Positions 7,107-14,662 of a DNA stretch of 55,358 bases are shown one piece after another. The notes beneath the pieces were generated by a model. That model was not told where the DNA came from and did not search any database. It saw only the letters and a program-made list of their open reading frames with translations. Source of the DNA: an uncultured Planctomycetota bacterium (GTDB taxonomy: Bacteria > Planctomycetota > Planctomycetia > Pirellulales > Thermoguttaceae). The stretch is from the NCBI GenBank assembly GCA_902786505.1, contig CADACS010000010.1:1-55358 (forward strand). Reading direction: 5' to 3'. Within the stretch, counting starts at the first letter, position 1. Each line of letters starts with the position of its first letter. The translations under genes and the position numbers were made by a program.

Positions 7107-8000
7107 ATCTCTTTGCCTGTTGGGAATGGGTACTACCTCGAAGCGTTTGACCTCGAACAAAAGAGAATGCGGGTATTATACGGCGATTCGAAGAATTTCA
7201 AGGTAGATTTATCCGTTCTTTGAAAAGATTCAAAAACAGTCCGCGCGTTTAAGCGTGTTTTAAGCCTCACAGCGACGCGTTCCGCGTCAGAATGAGAAAA
7301 TACACAGGGGAGGGGCTAAAAACGCCGCTAAGGGGCGCTAGCGGGGCAGGAATGAGGCAACGAGGGAAAGAGCGAACCCGCCGGAGCGACGAAAGAGCCT
7401 GGGGAGAGTCGGAAGAGAGATCGCGACGAGTTCAGCGAAGGCGCGGACGGCGGCGCCGTTTTCGGAACCGGCGTCGACTTCGAAAAGAGATCGCCGGAGG
7501 ACAAAGAGAGCCAAAATCGCATTTCTTTTTTCTCTTTTCGTTTTTTCTTTCTTTTATATATTTTCTTTCTTTTTATCTTTTCTCTAGTTTTCTTTCAAGA
7601 CAAACTACCGAATTCCTTACTGGCTATTAAAGCGAAGATTCACTCTGAAGCGTAGATTTTAGTTTAAAGCTTAAACCAGAGCTTTTTACTCTGAAGCGTA
7701 GCTTTTCTCTAGATCCGCGCGCGAGACGCGAAACTTATAATCGCGCGTTGGATTAGTTTTGAGTTATAGATTAGCTTTTGTAATATTGCGCGTTTGCGAA
7801 AAATTTTCTTCGTGTTCGGCAAGAAAAAGAGTCGAGAAGCCCCGCGCACACGTTCGCGCGCGTTCGCAGAAATCGCGCTTAAAAGTCGATTGAAAAATTT
7901 TTTCCCGAAAAAACGCCAATTTTTACGCAAAATCGACTTTTTTTGTGGATTAAAGAGTAGAGAGAAAGTTTTTTCATCGCGCGCGAGGAAAACAAAAATC
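7107..8000. other. Regulatory gap between divergent operons
   Basis: No convincing gene is present in 894 bases. From left to right there is GC-rich sequence with short inverted repeats (7290-7360), and a pyrimidine tract at about 7520-7600 made almost wholly of T and C (runs such as TTTTTTCTTTCTTTTAT). Two direct copies of ACTCTGAAGCGTAG lie at 7642-7655 and 7688-7701. A promoter is at 7759-7786, and a 10-bp inverted repeat AAAAGTCGAT/ATCGACTTTT (7881-7890 and 7932-7941) lies in the leader of the terminase gene. The tract and repeats could be a replication or regulatory region. Confidence 0.6.
7759..7786 (+). promoter_or_regulatory. Candidate rightward (late) promoter
   Basis: TTGAGT (7759-7764) and TAATAT (7781-7786) are spaced by 16 bases and lie 215 bases upstream of the small terminase gene. 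A long leader with a 10-bp inverted repeat follows. If a phage sigma-like protein controls late genes, this promoter or a nearby one is the natural target; that is inference. Confidence 0.5.
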
Positions 8001-8534
8001 ATGAGCAGACGTTTTGGCGAGAAGAAAGCGATACCGGTAAAGCGGCTCCGGAAGGCGACGCCGCAGGAGAAAGAGTTCATCCGGCTCGGGAACGACTTCG
8101 ACGACGAGGACGACGACTTCGCGCCGGAGCGCGACCGCGCGGTCAAGCGAATCTCGAAGATTTCAGACCGCAAGATCGAAGAAGCGACCGACCGCGTAAT
8201 CATGGGCGAGTCGATCGGCGCGCTTGCGAAAGAACTCAACGTAACGGAAGAGGCGCTGGCGAAGAAAATCAAGACGTACGTCGGGATGCGCTATATGCGC
8301 GAGTGGCAACAGTCGGTACGGTTCGATTGTCTTCGCGCCGAGCTGATACTTAAACGGAGTCTAACGGACTTCGTTGAGAGCGGGAACGTCGGTAGCGGCA
8401 AACTGGCGCTAGAAGTCCTGAATTACCGCGCGAAAGTCCTGAGTTTCGGCGCCGTTAATCCGCAAGAGCAGTCGATACGCGTCGCCGGACTAACGCAAGA
8501 GCAACTTTTCAACGCGATCTTGGAACAGCTCTAA
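8001..8534 (+). CDS. Terminase small subunit-like protein
   Basis: A 177-residue protein directly upstream of the large terminase; its stop codon abuts the next ATG. It has a basic, acidic-patched N-terminus (NDFDDEDDDFAPERDRAV) and a helix-turn-helix segment IGALAKELNVTEEALAKKIK (about 75-94), as in small terminases that recognise the packaging site. The C-terminal part is helical (oligomerisation-type) and ends in a short acidic-hydrophobic tail. The start is placed at the ATG at 8001. The longer in-frame upstream sequence is a lysine/phenylalanine-rich leader without gene character. The assignment rests on position and the HTH rather than close family resemblance. Confidence 0.7.
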   Translation: MSRRFGEKKAIPVKRLRKATPQEKEFIRLGNDFDDEDDDFAPERDRAVKRISKISDRKIEEATDRVIMGESIGALAKELNVTEEALAKKIKTYVGMRYMREWQQSVRFDCLRAELILKRSLTDFVESGNVGSGKLALEVLNYRAKVLSFGAVNPQEQSIRVAGLTQEQLFNAILEQL

Positions 8535-10154
8535 ATGGAATTGTTCGACCTCCCCGGGAACGTCAGACCGGCGCCGAAGACGAACAAGGCGCGCGAGGCG
8601 TTCATAGCGCACGCGGCGAAAGTCCTGAATAAGCGCTACCCGAAGCTATCGAAACGCGCGCGCGTCGAGAAACTGAAACGCTTTTGCGCGCGCGACGACG
8701 TGGCGCCGTTCCTCGACGCGCTTGAGAATCAGGCGTTCCTGAATTTCGTGCCGCGTCCTGACGACCCCGCGAACTTTGATCAGCAGGCGAGCTTCTGCTT
8801 TAATCGCGACCCCGTGAGTTTCCTCATCGGCGGGAACGCGGCGGGAACGACGGAAGCTGCCGCGTACAAGACCGCGCTATTCGTCCTCCGACAGCAAGAG
8901 GCGCCGCGTCCGGACACGCCGTTCTGGATTCTGTCGAACACGTATCAGCAGGTTTGCGCGACGTGTTGGCAAGAAAAGCTCCTGGGGCACGGGCACATCC
9001 CGGAACAAGAGATCGATTGGTCGCGCGTCTCGTGGATTAGTCGCGCGAAAGGCTGGCCGGAATCCGTTCCCCTGAAACCGTGGAAGAAATCGCACAGGAC
9101 GAACTGGCGGCTCGAGTTCAAATCCTACGGACAAGGACGGCAGGCGTTGCAAGCGCGATCGATCGGCGGCTTCTGGTTTTCAGAACAGTTCCCGCAAGAC
9201 GTGTTCCTGGAAGTCCTGCGCGGATGCCGCGAATACATGTTCCCTGGCGGTCAGTTCGCAGAGTTCACTCCGATCGACCCGACGTTGTGTCTCTGGGTCG
9301 AAAAGATCATGGAGTCGCCTCCGACCGGCTGGGCGTTTTACCGGGCGAACACAAAGAAGAACAAAGAGAACCTCGCGGACGGCTGGTACGATCAGTTCTT
9401 CGCGTCCGTATCCGACGAAATGCTCGCGACGCGCATGACCGGCGCGCTGGCGACCTACGAGGGCGTGATCTATCCGTCCTTTAATCCCGCGATCCACGTG
9501 ATCGACCCGCCGGAGATCCCCTTCGGCGTTCGTCATTACCGCGCGATCGACTGGGGCGCGAGCGCGGAACACCCGTTCGTGTGCCTCTGGGGCTACATCG
9601 ACGGGGAAGGCGTTTGGACGATCTACGACGAGTATTGGAGCATAGACCAGACGAGACTGTTGAGCGATCACATTCAGGAGATCGAAGAGCGTTCCGTCGC
9701 GTGGGGCTACCCTACGGAACATCGCGAACAGAATCCGTTTTACGGCGCTTTATACGCCGACCCGTCGCGTCCGGACAACCTCGCGGCATTCAACGCCGAG
9801 GGCGTGTGGATTGAGCCGGCGTCGAACGACGTCTTTAAAGGAATCGAGGCGGTTCGCGTCGCGCTGAAAGTTCAGCCGCCGAGGAATGAGCCGCGCTTGC
9901 GTATTTCGAGCCGTTGCGTTCACCTCATCGACGAGATGAGAACGTATCGCTGGCGGAAGTCGACGAGCGGGCGCGCGGGGTTGCTCAATCCCGCCGTCGC
10001 GGCGCCGGCGCCTCTTAAACGCGACGACGACACGGTTGACGCGCTTCGCTACCTGATTTACTCATACCAATGCCGCGCCGGCGTCGCCGCTCCGGGAGAA
10101 GCGACGCGTAAATTCAAGCGCGAATGGGAAGGCGCAGTTTGGGGAGGACGATGA
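8535..10154 (+). CDS. terL: Terminase large subunit
   Basis: This is the 539-residue DNA-packaging motor (ATPase plus nuclease). The N-terminal ATPase domain shows a Walker A-like loop LIGGNAAGTTEA (97-108), an adenine-motif region, and a Walker B-like strand IGGFWFSEQFP. The C-terminal RNase H-type nuclease shows YRAIDWGASAEHPF (first metal Asp), ALYADPSRPDN (second) and DDDTVDALRYLIYSY (third), in the expected order. The Walker A lysine of the usual GxxxxGKT is replaced by threonine (codon ACG), which is unusual in an otherwise complete motor. The gene is in the standard place upstream of the portal, although several accessory genes intervene. Confidence 0.92.
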   Translation: MELFDLPGNVRPAPKTNKAREAFIAHAAKVLNKRYPKLSKRARVEKLKRFCARDDVAPFLDALENQAFLNFVPRPDDPANFDQQASFCFNRDPVSFLIGGNAAGTTEAAAYKTALFVLRQQEAPRPDTPFWILSNTYQQVCATCWQEKLLGHGHIPEQEIDWSRVSWISRAKGWPESVPLKPWKKSHRTNWRLEFKSYGQGRQALQARSIGGFWFSEQFPQDVFLEVLRGCREYMFPGGQFAEFTPIDPTLCLWVEKIMESPPTGWAFYRANTKKNKENLADGWYDQFFASVSDEMLATRMTGALATYEGVIYPSFNPAIHVIDPPEIPFGVRHYRAIDWGASAEHPFVCLWGYIDGEGVWTIYDEYWSIDQTRLLSDHIQEIEERSVAWGYPTEHREQNPFYGALYADPSRPDNLAAFNAEGVWIEPASNDVFKGIEAVRVALKVQPPRNEPRLRISSRCVHLIDEMRTYRWRKSTSGRAGLLNPAVAAPAPLKRDDDTVDALRYLIYSYQCRAGVAAPGEATRKFKREWEGAVWGGR

Positions 10155-10155
10155 C

Positions 10156-11016
10156 ATGGGCTGGGGAAAACTACTGAACTGGTTCAAACGTGGCGAAAAG
10201 AAGCCGAAGAAAAGCGTAATCGAACGATCGACCGCGCGGCCGTCGGCGGAAGACTTCGCGAATCTCTCCGCAAATATCGTCCCGGAAAAGAACTGGGACG
10301 CGCTCCACGTCGCGCGCCCGTTGACTCCGGCGGACAAAGAATACTGGACGAGACTTAACGCCGAGATTCAAGCCGCAGAAATGCGCGCGGCTGAAATGAA
10401 AGCGGACGAGGAGAAGGAGCGGCGCCGGCGCTCCGAGGACAACGAAGACGCGTCCGCGCGTTCCTCCGCGTCGTTGCCTGAGGAGCGCCGGGAGCCGTCT
10501 CAACCGGTCGATCGGTGGTTGTCGGAAGGCTACTTCAAAATCGTCGACGCGTCGTCGAACGTCTACGCGATCAAATACGACGTTCAGAGCGCGAACCTCT
10601 ACGTCCAGTTTCAACACTGGGATCCGTCGATGGAATACGACGAGCTAAGCGGCGAACCTGGTCCGATCTACGAATACGGCGGGGTCAGTCTCGCCGAAGC
10701 GCGCGCCTTCTACCTTGCCGCAAGCAAAGGGGAATGGGTCTGGGACAATCTCCGCGTTCGCGGGACGTTCTCCGGACATCAGAAACCGTATAAGCTCGTC
10801 GCGATTTCGCAGGGATATTTACCGCGCAAAGCGACGTGGAATTACAAGAACACGGGCCAAGAGTGGTTCGTTCAACGCAAGATGTGGACGAAAGACGGCG
10901 GCGCGATCGTCTCGCAATTGCCAACAGCTCCGGCGCGCGGGTTCCCTGGGGGCGTAAAACCCTTCAGGGCGCGCCCCGACAACGGAAGACCGGACAACGG
11001 AAGACCAAGAGGCTAG
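10156..11016 (+). CDS. KTSC-domain protein
   Basis: A 286-residue protein with a charged, helical, probably disordered N-terminal half (about 1-115, rich in Glu, Arg and Lys). Next comes a domain with the hallmarks of the KTSC family: SSNVYAIKYDVQSANLYVQF, a YEYGGVSLAEARAFYLAASKGEW block and NLRVRGTFSGHQKPYKL (about 135-215). KTSC domains are small beta-alpha modules frequent in phages and mobile elements and are thought to bind nucleic acids or ligands; their role is not settled. The C-terminus has a short Arg/Pro/Asn-rich repeat (two GRPDN units). It sits just after the large terminase. Confidence 0.7.
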   Translation: MGWGKLLNWFKRGEKKPKKSVIERSTARPSAEDFANLSANIVPEKNWDALHVARPLTPADKEYWTRLNAEIQAAEMRAAEMKADEEKERRRRSEDNEDASARSSASLPEERREPSQPVDRWLSEGYFKIVDASSNVYAIKYDVQSANLYVQFQHWDPSMEYDELSGEPGPIYEYGGVSLAEARAFYLAASKGEWVWDNLRVRGTFSGHQKPYKLVAISQGYLPRKATWNYKNTGQEWFVQRKMWTKDGGAIVSQLPTAPARGFPGGVKPFRARPDNGRPDNGRPRG

Positions 11017-11018
11017 AA

Positions 11019-11348
11019 ATGAAAGAGATCAATCTAGACGGGAAAATCGGCGACGAAATCGCCTTGCGCAACGGCGATCATACGCTCGTCGTGAAGATCG
11101 CGCCGGACGGGATCGTCCCCGATCTTGTCGGCGCGTTCATGCGCGCGCTCGCGATCGACTCTTACGCGATCTCGATCGCCGCGAATCGGGCGTATCATCG
11201 CGGTCTCAACGCCGGCGAACTCAACCGCGCGACGTTCGCGCGCGTTCGCGATAAAGTCTTCGCGTCGATCGTCGCGCCGTCGGAAGAGACCGACGCGGAA
11301 GAGACGGAAGAGAAAACGAAGAAACGACGAGCGAAAGCTGAGGCGTGA
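11019..11348 (+). CDS. 109-residue unknown protein
   Basis: The start is the ATG at 11019, two bases after the preceding stop. The N-terminal half is a compact beta/alpha unit (IALRNGDHTLVVKIAPDGIV, then a helix LVGAFMRALAIDSYAISIAA), and the last 25 residues are a charged Glu/Lys tail. GTGA/TGA overlap at its end couples it to the trypsin-thioredoxin gene. No family recognised. Confidence 0.65.
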   Translation: MKEINLDGKIGDEIALRNGDHTLVVKIAPDGIVPDLVGAFMRALAIDSYAISIAANRAYHRGLNAGELNRATFARVRDKVFASIVAPSEETDAEETEEKTKKRRAKAEA

Positions 11349-11350
11349 TT

Positions 11351-13021
11351 ATGCGAACACCCATCATGAGCGCGGGCGCTCTTTTCACCGCTTTTCTGGT
11401 AGCGTCCGCAACCTCCTTAGCGGTCGATTTCCGCCGCGCTGACGCGACGTTGAGCGACGTTCACGCCGCGACTTGCCGCGTCCGCGTTAGCAATGCGCGC
11501 GGGACTGGGATTTTCAACGGCTACAACGCCGAAGGCACGCGCGCTTACGTCTCGACGAACGATCACGTAACGAGCAATAATCGGACGTGTTACCTCGACT
11601 TCTGGACAAATTCCAAGATGGAGACGGTCGCGGGAACGGTCGTTTACAAGTCGCGAAACGATCAAACGGGTCGCGACTTCTCGATTATCGAAGTCGACGC
11701 GGAAGCGTTAAAGAAGATCGATCCGCCGTACATTCCGATGAAGGCGATGAAGCCTGAGCGGCTCGCCGGTCGCGCGTTCTTGTCGTCCGGATGTCCCGAC
11801 GGGAGGTTTGATCAAGGCTGGCGGGGCACGATCGAACGAATCGAAGGCAATATGGCGATCTTCTCGCCTCCTCCCGTCCCCGGTCAATCGGGGTCGGGGA
11901 TTTGCGTCGTCGACGGCGGCAAAGTCTACGACGTCGCCAAGCTAACGTATCTACTCGGGGCGAAAGGACTCGACGAGTCGAAAGGCGGCGCGTTGCCGCT
12001 CGCCAACTTAATCGGCGCGATACAACGGTCGAGGACGAATTACACGATCACGCCGGTCGCCGATTCGGCGGCGCCGCGCCTGCTCGCGTTCACGTCGAAA
12101 GATTGCCCGGCGTGCGCGAAGACGGCGCCGGGGCTCGACGCGGCGGAATTGTCCGACGGGTTGGTGGTGGAGCGCGTCGACGCGCTCGCGGAAGACGGAG
12201 CGGCGATCGCGCGGAAATACGGCGTCGTCGAGATACCGACCTATCTTGCGGTCGACGGCGACGGCGTGGAACTCGCGCGCGCGAATTACGACGAGATCGC
12301 GCGTATCGGCGCGCGGGAAGCCGCGAATAATCTCATTACGCGCGCGGCGGTCAAGATCAAACCGAAGACGACTCCGGTTCCGGAGCCGCTTGAATTAGAG
12401 ATTGACGACGAGCCGCTCGACCGGCGTTACAAGCTGGGCGAAGACAACGGGATCTTGGTGTCGTCTCCTGGGGAGATCGAAAAGACGATAGCTGTATACA
12501 TAACGGATCCCGAGTCTTACGACTTCGACGCGGAGCGCGTCGCCGCGACTTCGGCGCCGGTCGGACTCTTACAAGACCTCTTGCGCGACGACAGAGACGG
12601 CGAGGAAGAAGCGCCGGAACCAACGCCGATTATTCCGCGCCGTCGCGACGTTCCGGAAGAGGAGAAGGACGCGCGCGGCGGTATCGGTTCGCGCGCGATC
12701 GACGCGCTGGCGGACAAGCTCGGCGCAAAGATCGACGCAGGAATAGATCGCGCGGGAGCGCAGATCGCAAACGGGCTAAAGGACGCGGGGGACGAAATCA
12801 CGGAACGAGTAGAAACGACTGTAAAGACGCAGACGTCGAGTATCTGGCGACGGATTCGCGCGCGCGTGATTGTTTTCGCATTGCTAATCGTAGTAATTGG
12901 GACGATCGCGGCGCGCGCCGTCGCCTCTTTTGCGCGCGCGACCGTCGAACGGATTCGCGCCATAGCGCAGATTGCGCAGACCGCTAGCGGCGCGCCGACA
13001 AGTCCGGGAAGAAAGAAATGA
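11351..13021 (+). CDS. Membrane-anchored trypsin-like protease fused to a thioredoxin domain
   Basis: A 556-residue multidomain protein. Residues 1-25 are a signal peptide or signal anchor (LFTAFLVASATSLA). About 35-225 is a chymotrypsin-fold protease: His in VSTNDHV (~72), Asp in GRDFSIIEVD (~109) and Ser in PGQSGSGICV (~180). About 240-330 is thioredoxin-like, with active site KDCPACAK (~252-255) and the cis-proline segment EIPTYLAVDG. An acidic linker and amphipathic helices follow, then a membrane span (~505-525, VIVFALLIVVIGTIAA) and a short basic tail. The ATG at 11351 is preferred because GAGG lies seven bases upstream. The gene is followed by a coupled small membrane protein. An exported protease plus disulfide reductase could attack cysteine-rich envelope proteins; this role is inference. 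Confidence 0.8.
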   Translation: MRTPIMSAGALFTAFLVASATSLAVDFRRADATLSDVHAATCRVRVSNARGTGIFNGYNAEGTRAYVSTNDHVTSNNRTCYLDFWTNSKMETVAGTVVYKSRNDQTGRDFSIIEVDAEALKKIDPPYIPMKAMKPERLAGRAFLSSGCPDGRFDQGWRGTIERIEGNMAIFSPPPVPGQSGSGICVVDGGKVYDVAKLTYLLGAKGLDESKGGALPLANLIGAIQRSRTNYTITPVADSAAPRLLAFTSKDCPACAKTAPGLDAAELSDGLVVERVDALAEDGAAIARKYGVVEIPTYLAVDGDGVELARANYDEIARIGAREAANNLITRAAVKIKPKTTPVPEPLELEIDDEPLDRRYKLGEDNGILVSSPGEIEKTIAVYITDPESYDFDAERVAATSAPVGLLQDLLRDDRDGEEEAPEPTPIIPRRRDVPEEEKDARGGIGSRAIDALADKLGAKIDAGIDRAGAQIANGLKDAGDEITERVETTVKTQTSSIWRRIRARVIVFALLIVVIGTIAARAVASFARATVERIRAIAQIAQTASGAPTSPGRKK

Positions 13022-13260
13022 CGTTCAGCGAAATGAAAGAGATTTTAGGCGCGGTCAAACTCGCGCTCGAATGCGGGCTAATCGCCGTCGCGCTCATTGC
13101 GATGAACCGCGCGTCGACTAGCCGTGAAGAAGCTCTGGAGACGTTGACGAAGACTCGGGAAGTTCTAGCCGTCGCGGCGCAAACGATCGAAGAAAATCGC
13201 GTTCCGGAGGAAATCGCAGAAGGAATTACGAATGACGCACACGTTCTCAACGCTCATTGA
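13018..13260 (+). CDS. Small membrane protein (holin- or spanin-like candidate)
   Basis: An 80-residue protein starting within the stop of the protease-thioredoxin gene (ATGA). It has one hydrophobic segment (about residues 10-28, GAVKLALECGLIAVALIAM) followed by a helical, Glu/Thr-rich tail that could form a coiled coil. Single-span proteins of this size next to envelope-degrading enzymes are often holins or spanins, but there is no diagnostic motif. Confidence 0.6.
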   Translation: MTFSEMKEILGAVKLALECGLIAVALIAMNRASTSREEALETLTKTREVLAVAAQTIEENRVPEEIAEGITNDAHVLNAH

Positions 13261-13480
13261 AAAGACGTATGAAGACAAACATCTCATTGTTCTCACGTTG
13301 CAATGCTCGACGGAAAACGAGCTTCTCGACTCTCAAATCGACCTTGCGCGCGACATGGCGAAAAATATCCTTCAGCAGACGGGAGCGACCGTTTCCGCGA
13401 CGTCGACCGCGTTTCGCTATCGCACGCAAGGGGACGGAGTCGTGCGTTTAACCGCCGAAGTTGAGGACGCGGAGACCTGA
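13232..13480 (+). CDS. 82-residue unknown protein
   Basis: AAGGA precedes the ATG at 13232, which lies 29 bases inside the preceding membrane-protein gene. The product alternates beta-type stretches (HLIVLTLQCS; VRLTAEVED) with a helix (SQIDLARDMAKNILQQ). No family recognised. Its place between a membrane protein and a beta-helix protein gives no clear functional hint. Confidence 0.6.
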   Translation: MTHTFSTLIEKTYEDKHLIVLTLQCSTENELLDSQIDLARDMAKNILQQTGATVSATSTAFRYRTQGDGVVRLTAEVEDAET

Positions 13481-13482
13481 GC

Positions 13483-14226
13483 ATGGCGACGATTCTCATA
13501 ACGAGCGCCGCGAACTCGGGGGACGGCACGCTTCGCGCCGCGTTGGCGAACGCGTCGAGCGGCGACGTCGTTCAACCGGACGCGACGACCTTTCCCGCAG
13601 GGACGCTTTGCGAAATCACGCTCGCGTCGTCCCTCACGTTCCCGGAAGGCGTAACGGTGGACGGCGCGCAGACGCGGATCGTCTTGGACTGCTCCGGAAT
13701 TAGTTCCGGAGTCTTTACGTTTCGCGACGCAACAACGCTTCGACGCGTCGACGTTCTTCAGTTTGCCTCGAACTCTACGGGAAGCGCGATCTGGCTTTAC
13801 GGCGCGACGACCTTTGACGATTGCGCCTTCTATGGGAACTCGGCGGCGCGCGGGGTCTTTTACGTCCGGAACGGCGCGACGCTTAACGCGACCGATTGCG
13901 TTGTCGCCGGGAATTGCGGCACGAACGACGCGGCGGTCTGCTATTACGTTTCGTCGACCGGTTCTCACGCGACCTTTACGTCGTGCACGCTCGTAGGGAA
14001 CGTTTCGTCGACGGGAGCGCTGTGGAACGTGGAGCCGGAATTAGTCGACTGCAAGCGAACGACGGACGGAATGATCGCGCCTCCTCCTGAGAGTTACGCG
14101 TTTGAAACGTGGACGGACGAAGCGTGGAAGGCGTGGAATTTAGGCGTGGCTTTCAAAGAAGCGGCGGAAGCCTTTAATCTCGGTTATTTCAGCGCGGTCG
14201 ACGTTGCCGTAGGGTATCTTCAATGA
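13483..14226 (+). CDS. Right-handed beta-helix protein
   Basis: A 247-residue protein that begins with SAANSGDGTLRAALANASSG, the pattern that opens many parallel beta-helix domains in planctomycete and other environmental proteins. It continues with regular short-strand turns (VTVDGAQTRIVLDCSG; TTFDDCAFYGNSA; TLNATDCVVAGNCG; ATFTSCTLVGN), each roughly 20-25 residues long, typical of beta-helix rungs. The last 50 residues are helical and Trp-rich. In phages such folds form tailspikes or fibres that bind or cut polysaccharide; no catalytic residues can be named. Its position upstream of the portal is unusual for a fibre gene. Confidence 0.7.
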   Translation: MATILITSAANSGDGTLRAALANASSGDVVQPDATTFPAGTLCEITLASSLTFPEGVTVDGAQTRIVLDCSGISSGVFTFRDATTLRRVDVLQFASNSTGSAIWLYGATTFDDCAFYGNSAARGVFYVRNGATLNATDCVVAGNCGTNDAAVCYYVSSTGSHATFTSCTLVGNVSSTGALWNVEPELVDCKRTTDGMIAPPPESYAFETWTDEAWKAWNLGVAFKEAAEAFNLGYFSAVDVAVGYLQ

Positions 14227-14660
14227 AATCGATAAGCGTTCAGATTAACGACTCGCCTAAACTGTACTTTCTCCTGAAGGACATATACGGAGAAGCGCTC
14301 GCGCTCGAACGCGCGGATTTTGACTCTCTTTCGTACAGCGTCGTTAAGATACAGGGCGGCGTCGAGTATCCCGTCGACGGCTTTTCAAAGATCACAACCG
14401 GGCTTGTCTGGTATCCGAACGCGCAAGAGTACCCAGAGAACATTAAGGGGCTTACGTCGGCGGAGAAGGAAGAGGGATACAACTTGATCGTCTTCCCATA
14501 CGACGACGTGGACGGCGCTTGGAAGTCGCCTTTCAATGAAGCGAACGCGACGTACAACCTAATCGTCGAGCTAGCTTATTTCATGAACGACGCCGCGCTT
14601 ACCGGCGCCTCTCTCTACGAGCGCTCGTATCGCGTGAGAATTACAACGGGGAACAACTAA
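14223..14660 (+). CDS. 145-residue unknown structural-type protein
   Basis: Starts in an ATGA overlap with the beta-helix gene. It is mostly beta (SISVQINDSPKLYFLL; SYSVVKIQGG; TYNLIVELAYFMND; SYRVRITTGNN), as in small beta-sandwich virion or baseplate proteins. It ends two bases before the portal gene. No family recognised. Confidence 0.6.
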   Translation: MKSISVQINDSPKLYFLLKDIYGEALALERADFDSLSYSVVKIQGGVEYPVDGFSKITTGLVWYPNAQEYPENIKGLTSAEKEEGYNLIVFPYDDVDGAWKSPFNEANATYNLIVELAYFMNDAALTGASLYERSYRVRITTGNN

Positions 14661-14662
14661 CG

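Noticed and set aside
7292..7630. A 112-residue ORF in the regulatory gap
   Set aside because: Half is Arg-rich and half Phe/Leu/Ser from the pyrimidine tract; no ribosome site and no homologous feel.
11902..12330. Arg-rich ORF in an alternate frame of the protease-thioredoxin gene
   Set aside because: Typical shadow of GC-rich coding sequence; the main frame has conserved catalytic motifs.
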